A DNA stretch of 64,000 nucleotides. It comes from Fimenecus sp051881435 (GTDB taxonomy: Bacteria; Bacillota; Clostridia; Oscillospirales; Acutalibacteraceae). Below, one piece after another: positions 7,878 through 15,524 of this stretch. A program made the translations under genes and the position numbers. Where the stretch lies: contig JBJEPW010000010.1 of the NCBI GenBank assembly GCA_051881435.1, forward strand, positions 62,001 through 126,000. The letters are read 5' to 3'. The first letter of the stretch is position 1; each line of letters opens with the position of its first letter. A model generated the notes under the pieces. It saw nothing but the letters and a program-made list of their open reading frames with translations, had not been told where the DNA came from and did no database searches.

Positions 7878-8423
7878 TTAAATATAATATTCGTCATTTT
7901 GCCATTTGCGTGGATTTTCATCAATATACTGCCATACCTCCAGATACCCTTCTTCACTTGTGATAATTCTGTCATAAAATGAATTTTGGAATATCTGTCT
8001 GCCTGTGCAATTTGAAAGTTTATTACAGTTTCGCGTGGTTAAAGATTTATATGCGCAAATTATATCAGACAATGTAGGGCGGGGGCTTGCTCCCGCCGTT
8101 TCACCGTCAAGAATAAGAATTGCGTGAATATGGTTCGGCATAATCACACATTTGTCGATTGTCACATAATCATACCGTTCTTCCAACGCCAACAACTGCT
8201 TTTCAGCCATTTGCCCATAGGGAGAAAGGGTTAATATTGTATCATTATGTGCCCTTTCGTTGGGAGCAAGACAGTGCCCTACGCTATCGGCAATATGCGT
8301 GATTTCCCCGAAAAAGCAACGCATATCCTTACAGCAAATTGTCACGAAATAATAACCGTTTGTGCTGTAATCATATTGCTTTAACCTCGGGTGTTTTCGT
8401 TTTGGCAGTTCATTGTTTAACAT
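7878..8423 (-). CDS. REP-associated tyrosine transposase (RAYT), copy 1
   Basis: A 181-residue Y1/HUH nuclease of the RAYT class, which is thought to move or maintain short palindromic REP sequences rather than itself. Visible are the YPKRK-type start (LPKRKHPRLKQYDYS), GYYFVTICCKD, the HUH motif MPNHIHAILIL, and the C-terminal EVWQYIDENPRKWQND typical of the family. A 26-bp REP copy (8073-8098) lies inside the gene and is read in frame as AGASPRPTLSD just after the HUH strand; a decayed copy at 8259-8284 is read as the VGHCLAPN segment. A third copy stands upstream at 8440-8465. It sits between iolG and iolA. No ribosome binding site is evident, so expression may be low. Confidence 0.9.
   Translation of the reverse strand: MLNNELPKRKHPRLKQYDYSTNGYYFVTICCKDMRCFFGEITHIADSVGHCLAPNERAHNDTILTLSPYGQMAEKQLLALEERYDYVTIDKCVIMPNHIHAILILDGETAGASPRPTLSDIICAYKSLTTRNCNKLSNCTGRQIFQNSFYDRIITSEEGYLEVWQYIDENPRKWQNDEYYI
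8073..8098. repeat. REP-A palindrome inside RAYT copy 1
   Basis: GGCGGGGGC and its partner GCTCCCGCC form the imperfect stem of the REP-A family (consensus GCGGGAGCAAGCCCCCGCC followed by CTAC). It is translated in frame within the transposase. Confidence 0.85.
8259..8284. repeat. Decayed REP-A-like sequence inside RAYT copy 1
   Basis: TGGGAGCAAG ... GCCCTAC matches both ends of the REP-A consensus, but the pairing stem is lost. It is in frame in the transposase at the position where RAYT copy 2 also carries a repeat. Confidence 0.55.
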
Positions 8424-8439
8424 ATTGTTATTTTTTCTG

Positions 8440-8465
8440 CGGCGGGAGCAAGCCCCCGCCCTACA
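8440..8465. repeat. REP-A palindrome upstream of RAYT copy 1
   Basis: A consensus copy (GGCGGGAGCAAGCCCCCGCC, then CTAC) stands 16 bases before the transposase start codon. Confidence 0.85.
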
Positions 8466-8528
8466 CTTAGTTTTTCCAAAAACAATAATTTGAAAAATTT
8501 TGTTTCAAGACAATGTGGAAAAAGCCGA

Positions 8529-8629
8529 GATTTGCAGATGATTTTTTGTTAGGCAAGGCACGCGAACGACGGCGTATGCAGATACGCCGAGCGAGCGTAA
8601 CGCAGCATAACGGAAAATCAGCGCAAATC
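8529..8629. mobile_element. MITE-like element with terminal inverted repeats, overlapping the iolA stop
   Basis: About 101 bp. The left end GATTTGCAGATGATTTTTTG is complementary, with a few mismatches, to the right end, which reads GGAAAATCAGCGCAAATC. Inside is a second palindrome, GGCGTATG ... GATACGCC, next to the words AAGGCACG and GTAACGCAG. It has no coding capacity. The right end overlaps the iolA stop codon. A cousin with the same inner layout lies at 51481-51752. Mobility is inferred only from structure. Confidence 0.6.
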
Positions 8630-10136
8630 AGATTGTGCCGTCCCAGGTGCTGACATTGGTCGTAGTCTTTTCTTCTTCGTCAAACCAATGGGTGGTGACT
8701 GCCTTGCTTTCGGTGAAGAAACGATATGCGTCTTTACCGAGGCAATGGAGATCCCCGAAGAAAGACTGCTTATGTCCCGAGAACGGGAAGAAGCCGACGG
8801 GTACGGGAATACCGACATTGATACCAACCTGACCGCCGTCTGTATGGCGTGCAAATTCACGGGCAAAGTATCCACTCTGCGTGTAAATAACAGAGCCGTT
8901 GGCGTAAGGATTGGAATTCATAATCTCCAAGCCCTCTTTGAAATCCTTGCAACGCTTGATGCAAAGAACGGGGCCGAATACCTCGTCACTGCCTATTGTC
9001 ATATCCTCTGTAACATGGTCGAAAATGGTGGGTCCTACGAAATAGCCGTTTTCATAGCCCTCGACCACGCAATTTCTGCCGTCGAGCACCAATTCTGCGC
9101 CCTCTGCGACACCCTTGTCGATGTCGGCAAGCACTTCTTTGTAATGCTTTTCGTATGTAATAGGTCCAAGCTTTGAGGATTTATCCCAAGAAGGACCGAC
9201 TTTGATTTTTTCAGCCTGCTTTTTGAGTTCCGCAACAAATTTATCGGCAATCGCTTCCTCAACCACACAGCAGGAAAGCGCCATACAACGCTGACCCGCA
9301 CAGCCGTATGCGGAATTTATAACGCCTGCAACGGTTCTTTCGAGGGCGGCATCCGCCATAACAAGCGCGTGGTTTTTCGCCTGACAAAGAGCCTGACAGC
9401 GTTTGCCTGATGCGGCGGCGCGCTGATAGATTTTTAAGCCGACAGGTGTTGAACCGACAAAGGTGATACCCTTAACATCGGGGTGGTCAAGAATTGTATT
9501 GATTTCGTTTCTCGAACAGGTTACAATATTGATAACGCCGTCGGGAACGCCTGCCTCTTTATAGATTTTTGCAAACATCATTGCGGTTTTCGGTGTTAAA
9601 GACGCGGCTTTTAAAACCATTGTATTGCCTGTTGCAATGCAGGTGGGCGCCATCCAACCGAAAGGAATCATTGCGGGGAAGTTTACGGGCACAATGCCTG
9701 CAAACACGCCGAGAGGCTCGCGGTATTTCACCGTATCGTAGCCCGAGGAAGCGTCCATAAGGCTCTCGCCCATCATCAAAGACGGTACTTGTGTTGCAAG
9801 CTCCGTTCCTTCTTTGGCTTTGAGCACATCGCCCTCTGCCTCCGACCAAACCTTGCCGTTTTCTTTGGCAACGCACATGGTGAGTTCTTCCATATTTTCA
9901 ATAATCAAGTCGCGGATTTTATAGAGAATCTGCGCGCGCTTGATTGCAGGCACGGCACGCCATGCGGGATACGCCGCCTTTGCCGCCTCGATTGCTTCCA
10001 GCACCTCGTCGTTGGTGCAGCAAGGGGCTTGCCCTGTTACCTCGCCTGTGCTGGGGTTGTGCAGGTCATACCAAGTATCGGTTTTTGAATCCTTGAACTG
10101 ACCGTTTACAAAATACTGTAATTTTTCAACTGCCAT
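8628..10136 (-). CDS. iolA: Methylmalonate-semialdehyde dehydrogenase (CoA-acylating)
   Basis: Last step of the inositol pathway: oxidises malonate semialdehyde (or methylmalonate semialdehyde) with NAD and CoA, giving acetyl-CoA (or propionyl-CoA) and CO2. At 502 residues it has normal length for MmsA/IolA. Visible are the start MAVEKLQYFVNGQF, the cofactor region VPVNFPAMIPFGW, the GITFVGSTPVG turn, and GCAGQRCMALS with the catalytic cysteine near residue 285. It follows iolE on the same strand with a gap holding two REP-type repeats. A GGAG ribosome binding site precedes the ATG. The stop codon overlaps the end of a MITE-like element. Confidence 0.94.
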   Translation of the reverse strand: MAVEKLQYFVNGQFKDSKTDTWYDLHNPSTGEVTGQAPCCTNDEVLEAIEAAKAAYPAWRAVPAIKRAQILYKIRDLIIENMEELTMCVAKENGKVWSEAEGDVLKAKEGTELATQVPSLMMGESLMDASSGYDTVKYREPLGVFAGIVPVNFPAMIPFGWMAPTCIATGNTMVLKAASLTPKTAMMFAKIYKEAGVPDGVINIVTCSRNEINTILDHPDVKGITFVGSTPVGLKIYQRAAASGKRCQALCQAKNHALVMADAALERTVAGVINSAYGCAGQRCMALSCCVVEEAIADKFVAELKKQAEKIKVGPSWDKSSKLGPITYEKHYKEVLADIDKGVAEGAELVLDGRNCVVEGYENGYFVGPTIFDHVTEDMTIGSDEVFGPVLCIKRCKDFKEGLEIMNSNPYANGSVIYTQSGYFAREFARHTDGGQVGINVGIPVPVGFFPFSGHKQSFFGDLHCLGKDAYRFFTESKAVTTHWFDEEEKTTTNVSTWDGTI

Positions 10137-10179
10137 TGTATGTACTCCTTTTTAGGGTTATTATGCTTGTTGATTTTAC

Positions 10180-10204
10180 GGCGGGAGCAAGCCTCGCCCT
10201 ACAC
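10180..10204. repeat. REP-A palindrome in the iolE-iolA gap
   Basis: GCGGGAGCAAGCCTCGCC followed by CTAC, one position off the consensus. Confidence 0.8.
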
Positions 10205-10235
10205 TTGCAATAAGTGAAAGGTTATTTTTGGAAAC

Positions 10236-10286
10236 TCCCTCAGTCAAGCGCTGATGCGCTTGACAGCTCCCTCAATGAGGGAGCGG
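10236..10286. repeat. REP-C repeat (double hairpin)
   Basis: Two nested stems: GTCAAGCGC with GCGCTTGAC, and the outer word CTCCCTC pairing with GAGGGAG. The same arrangement, with a different inner stem, recurs near 28.6 and 29.5 kb. It sits in the iolE-iolA gap and could act as an mRNA-stabilising hairpin. Confidence 0.75.
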
Positions 10287-10302
10287 ATATAAGGTTTGTA
10301 GA

Positions 10303-11196
10303 TTATAAGCCTGAAACCTCGTTTATGTATTTACGGGCTTTGATGGCGTATTCCAGCGGATTTGCCTTTGCAGGGTCCTGCTCTGCCTCAACGAGGACAT
10401 AACCCTCGTAGCCTGTTTCTTCCAGCACATCGAAAATCGGCTTAAAGTCGATGCAACCGTCACCGGGGACTGTAAATGCGCCTGCTCTTACTCCCTGCAA
10501 GAAGCTCATATGCTCCGCCTTTACCTTTGCCACAACATCGGGACGAATATCCTTTAAATGGACATGCTTTATGCGGTTTGCGTATTTTTTAAGCACTGCC
10601 ATATAATCCTCGCCGCAATATGCCAAGTGACCGCTGTCAAACAAAAGTCCGAACAGCTCCGGGTCTGTGTTTTCCATCATACGGTCGATTTCGGCGGCAG
10701 TTTGAACTACCGTTCCCATATGGTGATGGAAGCAAAGAGAAATGCCCATATCCTTTGCAACCTTGCCAAGCTTATTAAGCCCTGTGCAAAGCAAATCCCA
10801 TTCCTCATCATTCATAACATACTTATCGTCAAAAATTGACTTATCAGTACCCTGAATGGAATGTCCCTGCTCGGAAACGCCTACAACCTTTGCACCCATT
10901 TCCTTTAAGAATGTGATGTGCTCAATAAAGCCTTTTTCCGTTTCCTCATAGGGCTTTGTGGTGAGAAATGTTGAGAACCACGCATTGCAGATTTGCATAC
11001 CTCTGAGATCAAGAGCCTTTTTAAGCACCTTTGTATCTCTGGGGTACTTATTGCCCACCTCACAGCCTGTGAAGCCTGCCAGCGCCATTTCGGAAACGCA
11101 CTGCTCAAAGGTGTTTTCCGCACCCAAATCGGGCATATCGTCGTTTGTCCATGCGATAGGGGCAATGCCGAGTTTTACTTTGTTTTTGTCAAGCAT
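10303..11196 (-). CDS. iolE: Myo-inosose-2 dehydratase
   Basis: Dehydrates 2-keto-myo-inositol to 3D-(3,5/4)-trihydroxycyclohexane-1,2-dione, the second step of the pathway. The 297-residue protein is a xylose-isomerase-like TIM barrel with LGIAPIAWTNDDMPDLG at the start, FEQCVSEMALAGFTGCEVGNK, ISLCFHHHMGTVVQT and FDSGHLAYCGED, which supply the metal ligands. The start codon lies 1 base after the iolD stop and behind AAGGAGA, so it is translationally linked to iolD. Confidence 0.95.
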   Translation of the reverse strand: MLDKNKVKLGIAPIAWTNDDMPDLGAENTFEQCVSEMALAGFTGCEVGNKYPRDTKVLKKALDLRGMQICNAWFSTFLTTKPYEETEKGFIEHITFLKEMGAKVVGVSEQGHSIQGTDKSIFDDKYVMNDEEWDLLCTGLNKLGKVAKDMGISLCFHHHMGTVVQTAAEIDRMMENTDPELFGLLFDSGHLAYCGEDYMAVLKKYANRIKHVHLKDIRPDVVAKVKAEHMSFLQGVRAGAFTVPGDGCIDFKPIFDVLEETGYEGYVLVEAEQDPAKANPLEYAIKARKYINEVSGL

Positions 11197-11197
11197 A

Positions 11198-13114
11198 TCA
11201 ATATCTCCTTGCCTTTAATCTGTTTTCTTCCTTATTTTCAAAGGATTTATTTACTTTTTCATTAGACGATACAGAGGGTACGCCCACATGCCACCATGCA
11301 TCATAACCGTCTGTCATCGTTTTGGGCAGAACCTTTATATCAATCAGCGTTGAAACCGTCTGCTTCTGACTGTCGATAAGAGCAAATTCAAGCTCCTCCA
11401 TGGTTTTTGCCGTATATGTTTTAACTCCGTAGCCCTCTGCCGACTTTGCAAAGTCGATGGGGATAAGGTCACCCAGCAACTCGCCCTTTTCGTCACGGTA
11501 ACGGAACTCTGTTGCAAGATTGCCTATACCGTTGCCCATTTGAAGATTGTTGATACAGCCAAAGCCGCTGTTATCAAAGAGAAGAACATTTATCTTTTTA
11601 TGCTCCTGAATACTTGTAACAAGCTCCGAATGAAGCATCAAGTAACTGCCGTCGCCGCACATAGCGTATGACTCACACTCCGGTTTTGCCATTTTTGAGC
11701 CGAGAGCACCTGCAATTTCATAACCCATACAGGAATAACCGTACTCCATATTGTAAGAATAGCGGCTGTCCGAGGTCCACATACGCTGTAAATCACCGGG
11801 GAGAGAGCCTGCCGCACCTGTGCAAAGAGCATCGGCAGGAATAAGTTTTCTTATGAGAGCCACAGCGGCTGTTTGTGTGATTGTACCGATTTTCTCGGCA
11901 AACTCGGGGATTGTTTTTTCATCTCTTGCGGCGATAAGGGGCTCAAAGTTTTCATCGTATCTGTAATCGGCAAGGCGTTTCATTTCAGCATCCCAATCCG
12001 CCTTTGCCGCTTTAATTTCTGTTGTATATGAGGATTTATAGCCGATTTTGCGAAGTTCCTCGCCCAAAGCCTCAATACCAAGCTTTGCATCTGCCACCAT
12101 TTTGACTGCATCAAGCTTATACGCGTCAAAACGTGAGGTATTGATTGTAACCATCTTCACATCGTCACGGAAAAGAGATTTTGAAGCGGTTGTAAAATCG
12201 GAAAAGCGTGTTCCCACGGCAATTACCGTATCAGCCGCCTTTGCCATTACATTACCCGAAGAATTGCCTGTTACGCCCAATCCGCCGAGGTTATATTCAT
12301 CGGAGGAAAGACAGGCTGTTTTTCCGCTTTGTGTTTCGGCAAAGGGAATATTGAACTCATGGCAGAACTTTTCAAGGGCTTCTCCTGCCTCGCTGTAACG
12401 AACACCGCCGCCGCAGATAACAAGGGGCTTTTTACTGTTTTTCACAACGGCAACAGCGTCTGCCAATTCTTCTGCCGCTACGGGTTTACGGATTATTTTA
12501 TGTACTCTCTTTTTAAAGAAAGAATCGGGATAATCGTAACTTTCGCCCTCAACATCCTGACAAAGACAAATTGCAACTGCGCCTGTTTCGGCAGTATCGG
12601 TAAGCACACGCATAGCGTTTATCATCGCGGACATAAGCTGTTCGGGACGCTGAACTCTGTCCCAATAGCGCGTAACCGCCTTATATGCGTCGTTTGTGGT
12701 TGTTGTAAGTGAATTTACCTGCTCGAACTGTTGAAGCACAGGGTCGGGCTGACGGGAAGCAAAGGAATCGGCGGGGAACAGCAGTAAAGGCACATGATTA
12801 ACCGTTGCGGTTGCCGCCGCTGTAATCATATTTGCCGCACCGGGACCGATTGAAGATGCGCAAGCGATTATTTTGCGCCTATTGTTCATTTTTGCAAAAG
12901 ATGCTGCAACATGAGCCATACCCTGCTCATTTTTGCCCTGATAAACTCTCAGTCCGCCCTTATCGGAATCAAGGGCTTCACCAAGCCCCAAAACTATTCC
13001 GTGACCGAAAACGGTAAATATTCCGTCCACGAACTTCGTTTCAACTCCGTCAAAGGAAACATACTGATTGTCAAGGAATTTTACAAGAGCCTGTGCGGTA
13101 GTCATTTTTGCCAT
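11198..13114 (-). CDS. iolD: 3D-(3,5/4)-trihydroxycyclohexane-1,2-dione hydrolase
   Basis: Thiamine diphosphate enzyme that opens the ring of the trihydroxycyclohexanedione to 5-deoxy-glucuronate. The 638 residues follow the acetolactate-synthase fold: an N-terminal Pyr domain (SIGPGAANMITAAATA), a central domain, and a C-terminal PP domain with GDGSYLMLHSELVTS and the cofactor-binding asparagine in DNSGFGCINNLQ. The start MAKMTTAQALVKFLDNQY has GAGGTGA before it. It lies between iolB and iolE in pathway-consistent order. Confidence 0.96.
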   Translation of the reverse strand: MAKMTTAQALVKFLDNQYVSFDGVETKFVDGIFTVFGHGIVLGLGEALDSDKGGLRVYQGKNEQGMAHVAASFAKMNNRRKIIACASSIGPGAANMITAAATATVNHVPLLLFPADSFASRQPDPVLQQFEQVNSLTTTTNDAYKAVTRYWDRVQRPEQLMSAMINAMRVLTDTAETGAVAICLCQDVEGESYDYPDSFFKKRVHKIIRKPVAAEELADAVAVVKNSKKPLVICGGGVRYSEAGEALEKFCHEFNIPFAETQSGKTACLSSDEYNLGGLGVTGNSSGNVMAKAADTVIAVGTRFSDFTTASKSLFRDDVKMVTINTSRFDAYKLDAVKMVADAKLGIEALGEELRKIGYKSSYTTEIKAAKADWDAEMKRLADYRYDENFEPLIAARDEKTIPEFAEKIGTITQTAAVALIRKLIPADALCTGAAGSLPGDLQRMWTSDSRYSYNMEYGYSCMGYEIAGALGSKMAKPECESYAMCGDGSYLMLHSELVTSIQEHKKINVLLFDNSGFGCINNLQMGNGIGNLATEFRYRDEKGELLGDLIPIDFAKSAEGYGVKTYTAKTMEELEFALIDSQKQTVSTLIDIKVLPKTMTDGYDAWWHVGVPSVSSNEKVNKSFENKEENRLKARRY

Positions 13115-13130
13115 AATCTCACCTCAAAAA

Positions 13131-13898
13131 TTATAAGTCAAGGAGCCATTTATGCTCCGGAGCGTCTATTCGGGTTTTACGCCATGGGTCGCCGTCTAAA
13201 TGTCTGATCATCCACACATAGCACATTGAATAACCGGGGGCGGCAACCTGCTGATGTGTTTTCATGGGGGTTATGGAGAGTACGCCCTGATTTTCAACCT
13301 TATAAGCGTCGTCGCCGTTAAAGCCAACTCCGAAGCCCTGTGGCTTATCAAATTCGTAGTAATAAACCTCGGGTTGCGGATGATAATGGGGCGGATAACT
13401 TGACCAACAGCCCGGCTTATGGATAACCTCGCCCATAACCATATTTGAATAGGGTGCATTTTCATAATCGAACAAAGTCAGCACCTGACGGTGAGCCGTA
13501 CCGTCCCACTGATCCTTGCCGAATTCCTGCAAGGTGACATTTTCGGGAGAATACCACACAAAGCCGAAATCGTTGTTATTATCCGTTTGCTGAATTAAAA
13601 TTCTTGAATCCTCAACCGCTGTGACGGTTGCCGAATTACCCTTTGAAAAGTGCAGACAATATGGTCTGTCAAGGAACTGATTGCGGCGGCTTGCGGTCTT
13701 TTCCTCACCGTCAAACGCAAAACTCACACTACCGGCTATGAGCAAAACAGCAGTTTCGTTTTTATCGTCACAAAATGTGACGCTCTCCCCTGCCGACAAA
13801 AGCTTAATTTTAATGTTCATGAGCATATCGGCGTTTTTGCCGCCCATTTCACATAGGATTTTTTCGTTGTTTTCGTTATAGCTTGGATTTTCATACAT
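13131..13898 (-). CDS. iolB: 5-deoxy-glucuronate isomerase
   Basis: Isomerises 5-deoxy-D-glucuronate to 2-deoxy-5-keto-D-gluconate. The 255-residue protein has two cupin-like halves; the metal site is visible in YPPHYHPQPEVYYYEF and the later MKTHQQVAAPGYSMCYVWMIRH. I use the ATG at 13898, 6 bases after AGGTG; a GTG three codons further up is possible. It lies 16 bases before iolD on the minus strand. Confidence 0.95.
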   Translation of the reverse strand: MYENPSYNENNEKILCEMGGKNADMLMNIKIKLLSAGESVTFCDDKNETAVLLIAGSVSFAFDGEEKTASRRNQFLDRPYCLHFSKGNSATVTAVEDSRILIQQTDNNNDFGFVWYSPENVTLQEFGKDQWDGTAHRQVLTLFDYENAPYSNMVMGEVIHKPGCWSSYPPHYHPQPEVYYYEFDKPQGFGVGFNGDDAYKVENQGVLSITPMKTHQQVAAPGYSMCYVWMIRHLDGDPWRKTRIDAPEHKWLLDL

Positions 13899-13916
13899 AT
13901 ATATCACCTAACATTC

Positions 13917-14729
13917 TTAAAAATCGCTTACAAAATCAAGTTCCGCATTATTGCGCCCGAGTTTTACATATAAATTCCCGTTTTCATCACACCAATATGA
14001 AAAAGTACCGAGTCTGAAATACTTATTTCCGTCTTTATCTTTATATCGCTCTAAATTTTCTCCAATCCAAAAGTATATTTGGGTTCCGTCATAAATAAAT
14101 TCGTCATTTTCATCATAAACAAAGAAATATTCCTTGTCGATAAAGCACTTTTGCGCATCATATTTCGTACCGTCTTCGGCGACATAATATGCGTTTGTAC
14201 CCTTTCCGTATTCAAAAGCATATCGATTACCGTCTCGGTCGAACATATCTATTGTGTTGTCAAACTCGTTATATTCATTCCCCATTCGGTCATAAACGGT
14301 AATGAAATGCTCATCGGTCGTTGCAGACCGCACCAACCCGAACGCACCGAACACAAACGAACTTACGGCCATTGCAAAAGACAGAATTACGACAAGTGCG
14401 GAGATAACGGCACATACAATCGTTTTTTTGGAAAAACCTTTTCTGTCAAGAGGATTGAACTCTTTTTCGGAATACCTAATATAAATAAACTGTGCAACAA
14501 ATGCAATAATCGGAAATGCAAAGCCGAGAAATCCCCAAAGTGTTTTGTTTTTTCCGTGCTTTTTTGCTTCACTGTGCAAAGCAAACGCCATTATAATTTG
14601 GGGAACAAACCGAATCACAAGATGAATAAGCCACGCTGCAATCGCGTTAAAAATCAACGCTTGTGTTTCGTTTTCAATCCAGTCGAACAAATCATCCACC
14701 TCTTTATTACAAGTTTGTAAACGGGGCAT
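13917..14729 (-). CDS. Hypothetical membrane protein with DxDGN-type repeats
   Basis: I do not recognise a family. The protein, about 270 residues, has a short hydrophilic start, three to four hydrophobic segments in the first half (around residues 25-55, 65-90 and 105-140), then a soluble acidic tail. The tail is built of repeated short strands of the type DRDGNRYAFEYGKG, AEDGTKYDA, DKDGNKYFRLG and DENGNLYVKLG, like the imperfect repeats of beta-rich surface domains. The start is uncertain because no good ribosome binding site is visible; the ATG at 14729 and a TTG downstream of AGAGGTGG are both possible. It lies inside the iol cluster but has no obvious tie to inositol, and a REP copy stands just upstream, which suggests later insertion. 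Confidence 0.7.
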   Translation of the reverse strand: MPRLQTCNKEVDDLFDWIENETQALIFNAIAAWLIHLVIRFVPQIIMAFALHSEAKKHGKNKTLWGFLGFAFPIIAFVAQFIYIRYSEKEFNPLDRKGFSKKTIVCAVISALVVILSFAMAVSSFVFGAFGLVRSATTDEHFITVYDRMGNEYNEFDNTIDMFDRDGNRYAFEYGKGTNAYYVAEDGTKYDAQKCFIDKEYFFVYDENDEFIYDGTQIYFWIGENLERYKDKDGNKYFRLGTFSYWCDENGNLYVKLGRNNAELDFVSDF

Positions 14730-14758
14730 GAGCAAATTCTCTGAATTTTGCTATTTTG

Positions 14759-14782
14759 CGGCGGGAGCAAGCCCCCGCCCTA
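14759..14782. repeat. REP-A palindrome between two inserted genes of the iol cluster
   Basis: GCGGCGGGAGCAAGCCCCCGCC followed by CTAAT instead of CTAC. It lies between the hypothetical membrane protein and the SanA-like gene. Confidence 0.8.
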
Positions 14783-14795
14783 ATTTTTTTATAAA

Positions 14796-15485
14796 CTATA
14801 TTCTAACTTTATCGTCGGTCAGAGCGCCGCTGCCGTTTATGGGAATTACATCACCGAGATAAGTTGGGGTGGGCTTTGCAATACACCAAAAGAAATCCTT
14901 TACTCTTGCCGCCGCCTCACGAATATCGTTGTATATGGGATATTTCAGTTCTTCCGCCGCAACGCCGTAGGCATCAAGGCCTAATTTTCTGGCATCGTAA
15001 ACGGCACGGTAAAGGTGATATTTTTGAGTGACAATTACTAACTTTTCCACATTAAAAACATCACGGGCACGGTACATTGACTCATAGGTAGAAAAGCCTG
15101 CATGGTCCATAAAAATATTATCGGCAGGTACATCATTTTTTATTGCATAATCCTTCATTGCATTTACTTCGTCATAACTCTCTCTGCCGTGGTCGCCCGA
15201 CATCAACATTCTGTCGGTACAGCCTGTATTATATACCTGCAAGCCGAAATCAAGGCGTTCTTTAAGCATGGGTGACGGCTCTCCGTCCCAAAGTCCTGCG
15301 CCGAGAACGAGAACGCAGTCAAATTCGCCGCTGTTAAGCTCCTGTGTTGTAAGAATGTAATCGCTGACATAGGAAATCATATATGCGTTAATGCCGATTA
15401 CGGCAACTGCACCCAAGAGGCACAGGCAAAGTATTACAGCAATGAGGCGTTTAAAGATTTTGTTTTTAAACAATTCTTTTAGCAT
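14796..15485 (-). CDS. SanA/YdcF-like DUF218 membrane protein
   Basis: A 229-residue DUF218 protein with one N-terminal membrane span (LIAVILCLCLLGAVAVIGIN) and an extracytoplasmic domain. Family motifs are VLVLGAGLWDGEPSPML, MLMSGDHG and VTQKYHLYRAVYDARK. SanA-type proteins affect envelope barrier function and vancomycin sensitivity in enterobacteria; the biochemical activity is not settled. It is read with the iol genes but is not part of the pathway. A GGAG ribosome binding site, contributed by a CTCCCTC-type palindrome, precedes the start. Confidence 0.88.
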   Translation of the reverse strand: MLKELFKNKIFKRLIAVILCLCLLGAVAVIGINAYMISYVSDYILTTQELNSGEFDCVLVLGAGLWDGEPSPMLKERLDFGLQVYNTGCTDRMLMSGDHGRESYDEVNAMKDYAIKNDVPADNIFMDHAGFSTYESMYRARDVFNVEKLVIVTQKYHLYRAVYDARKLGLDAYGVAAEELKYPIYNDIREAAARVKDFFWCIAKPTPTYLGDVIPINGSGALTDDKVRI

Positions 15486-15493
15486 AGTAATTC

Positions 15494-15517
15494 TCCGCTC
15501 CCTCGGGGAGGGAGCGG
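15494..15517. repeat. Short palindrome related to REP-C
   Basis: CCGCTCCCTC and GAGGGAGCGG face each other with a GG loop. It lies between iolC and the sanA-like gene, and its GGAGCGGAG arm may serve as the ribosome binding site of the latter. Confidence 0.65.
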
Positions 15518-15524
15518 AACTCCC

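Noticed and set aside
14079..14720. 213-codon plus-strand frame opposite the hypothetical membrane protein
   Set aside because: No start signal, many Cys/Asn/Lys codons as expected of an antisense frame, while the minus frame has membrane spans and repeats that make sense.
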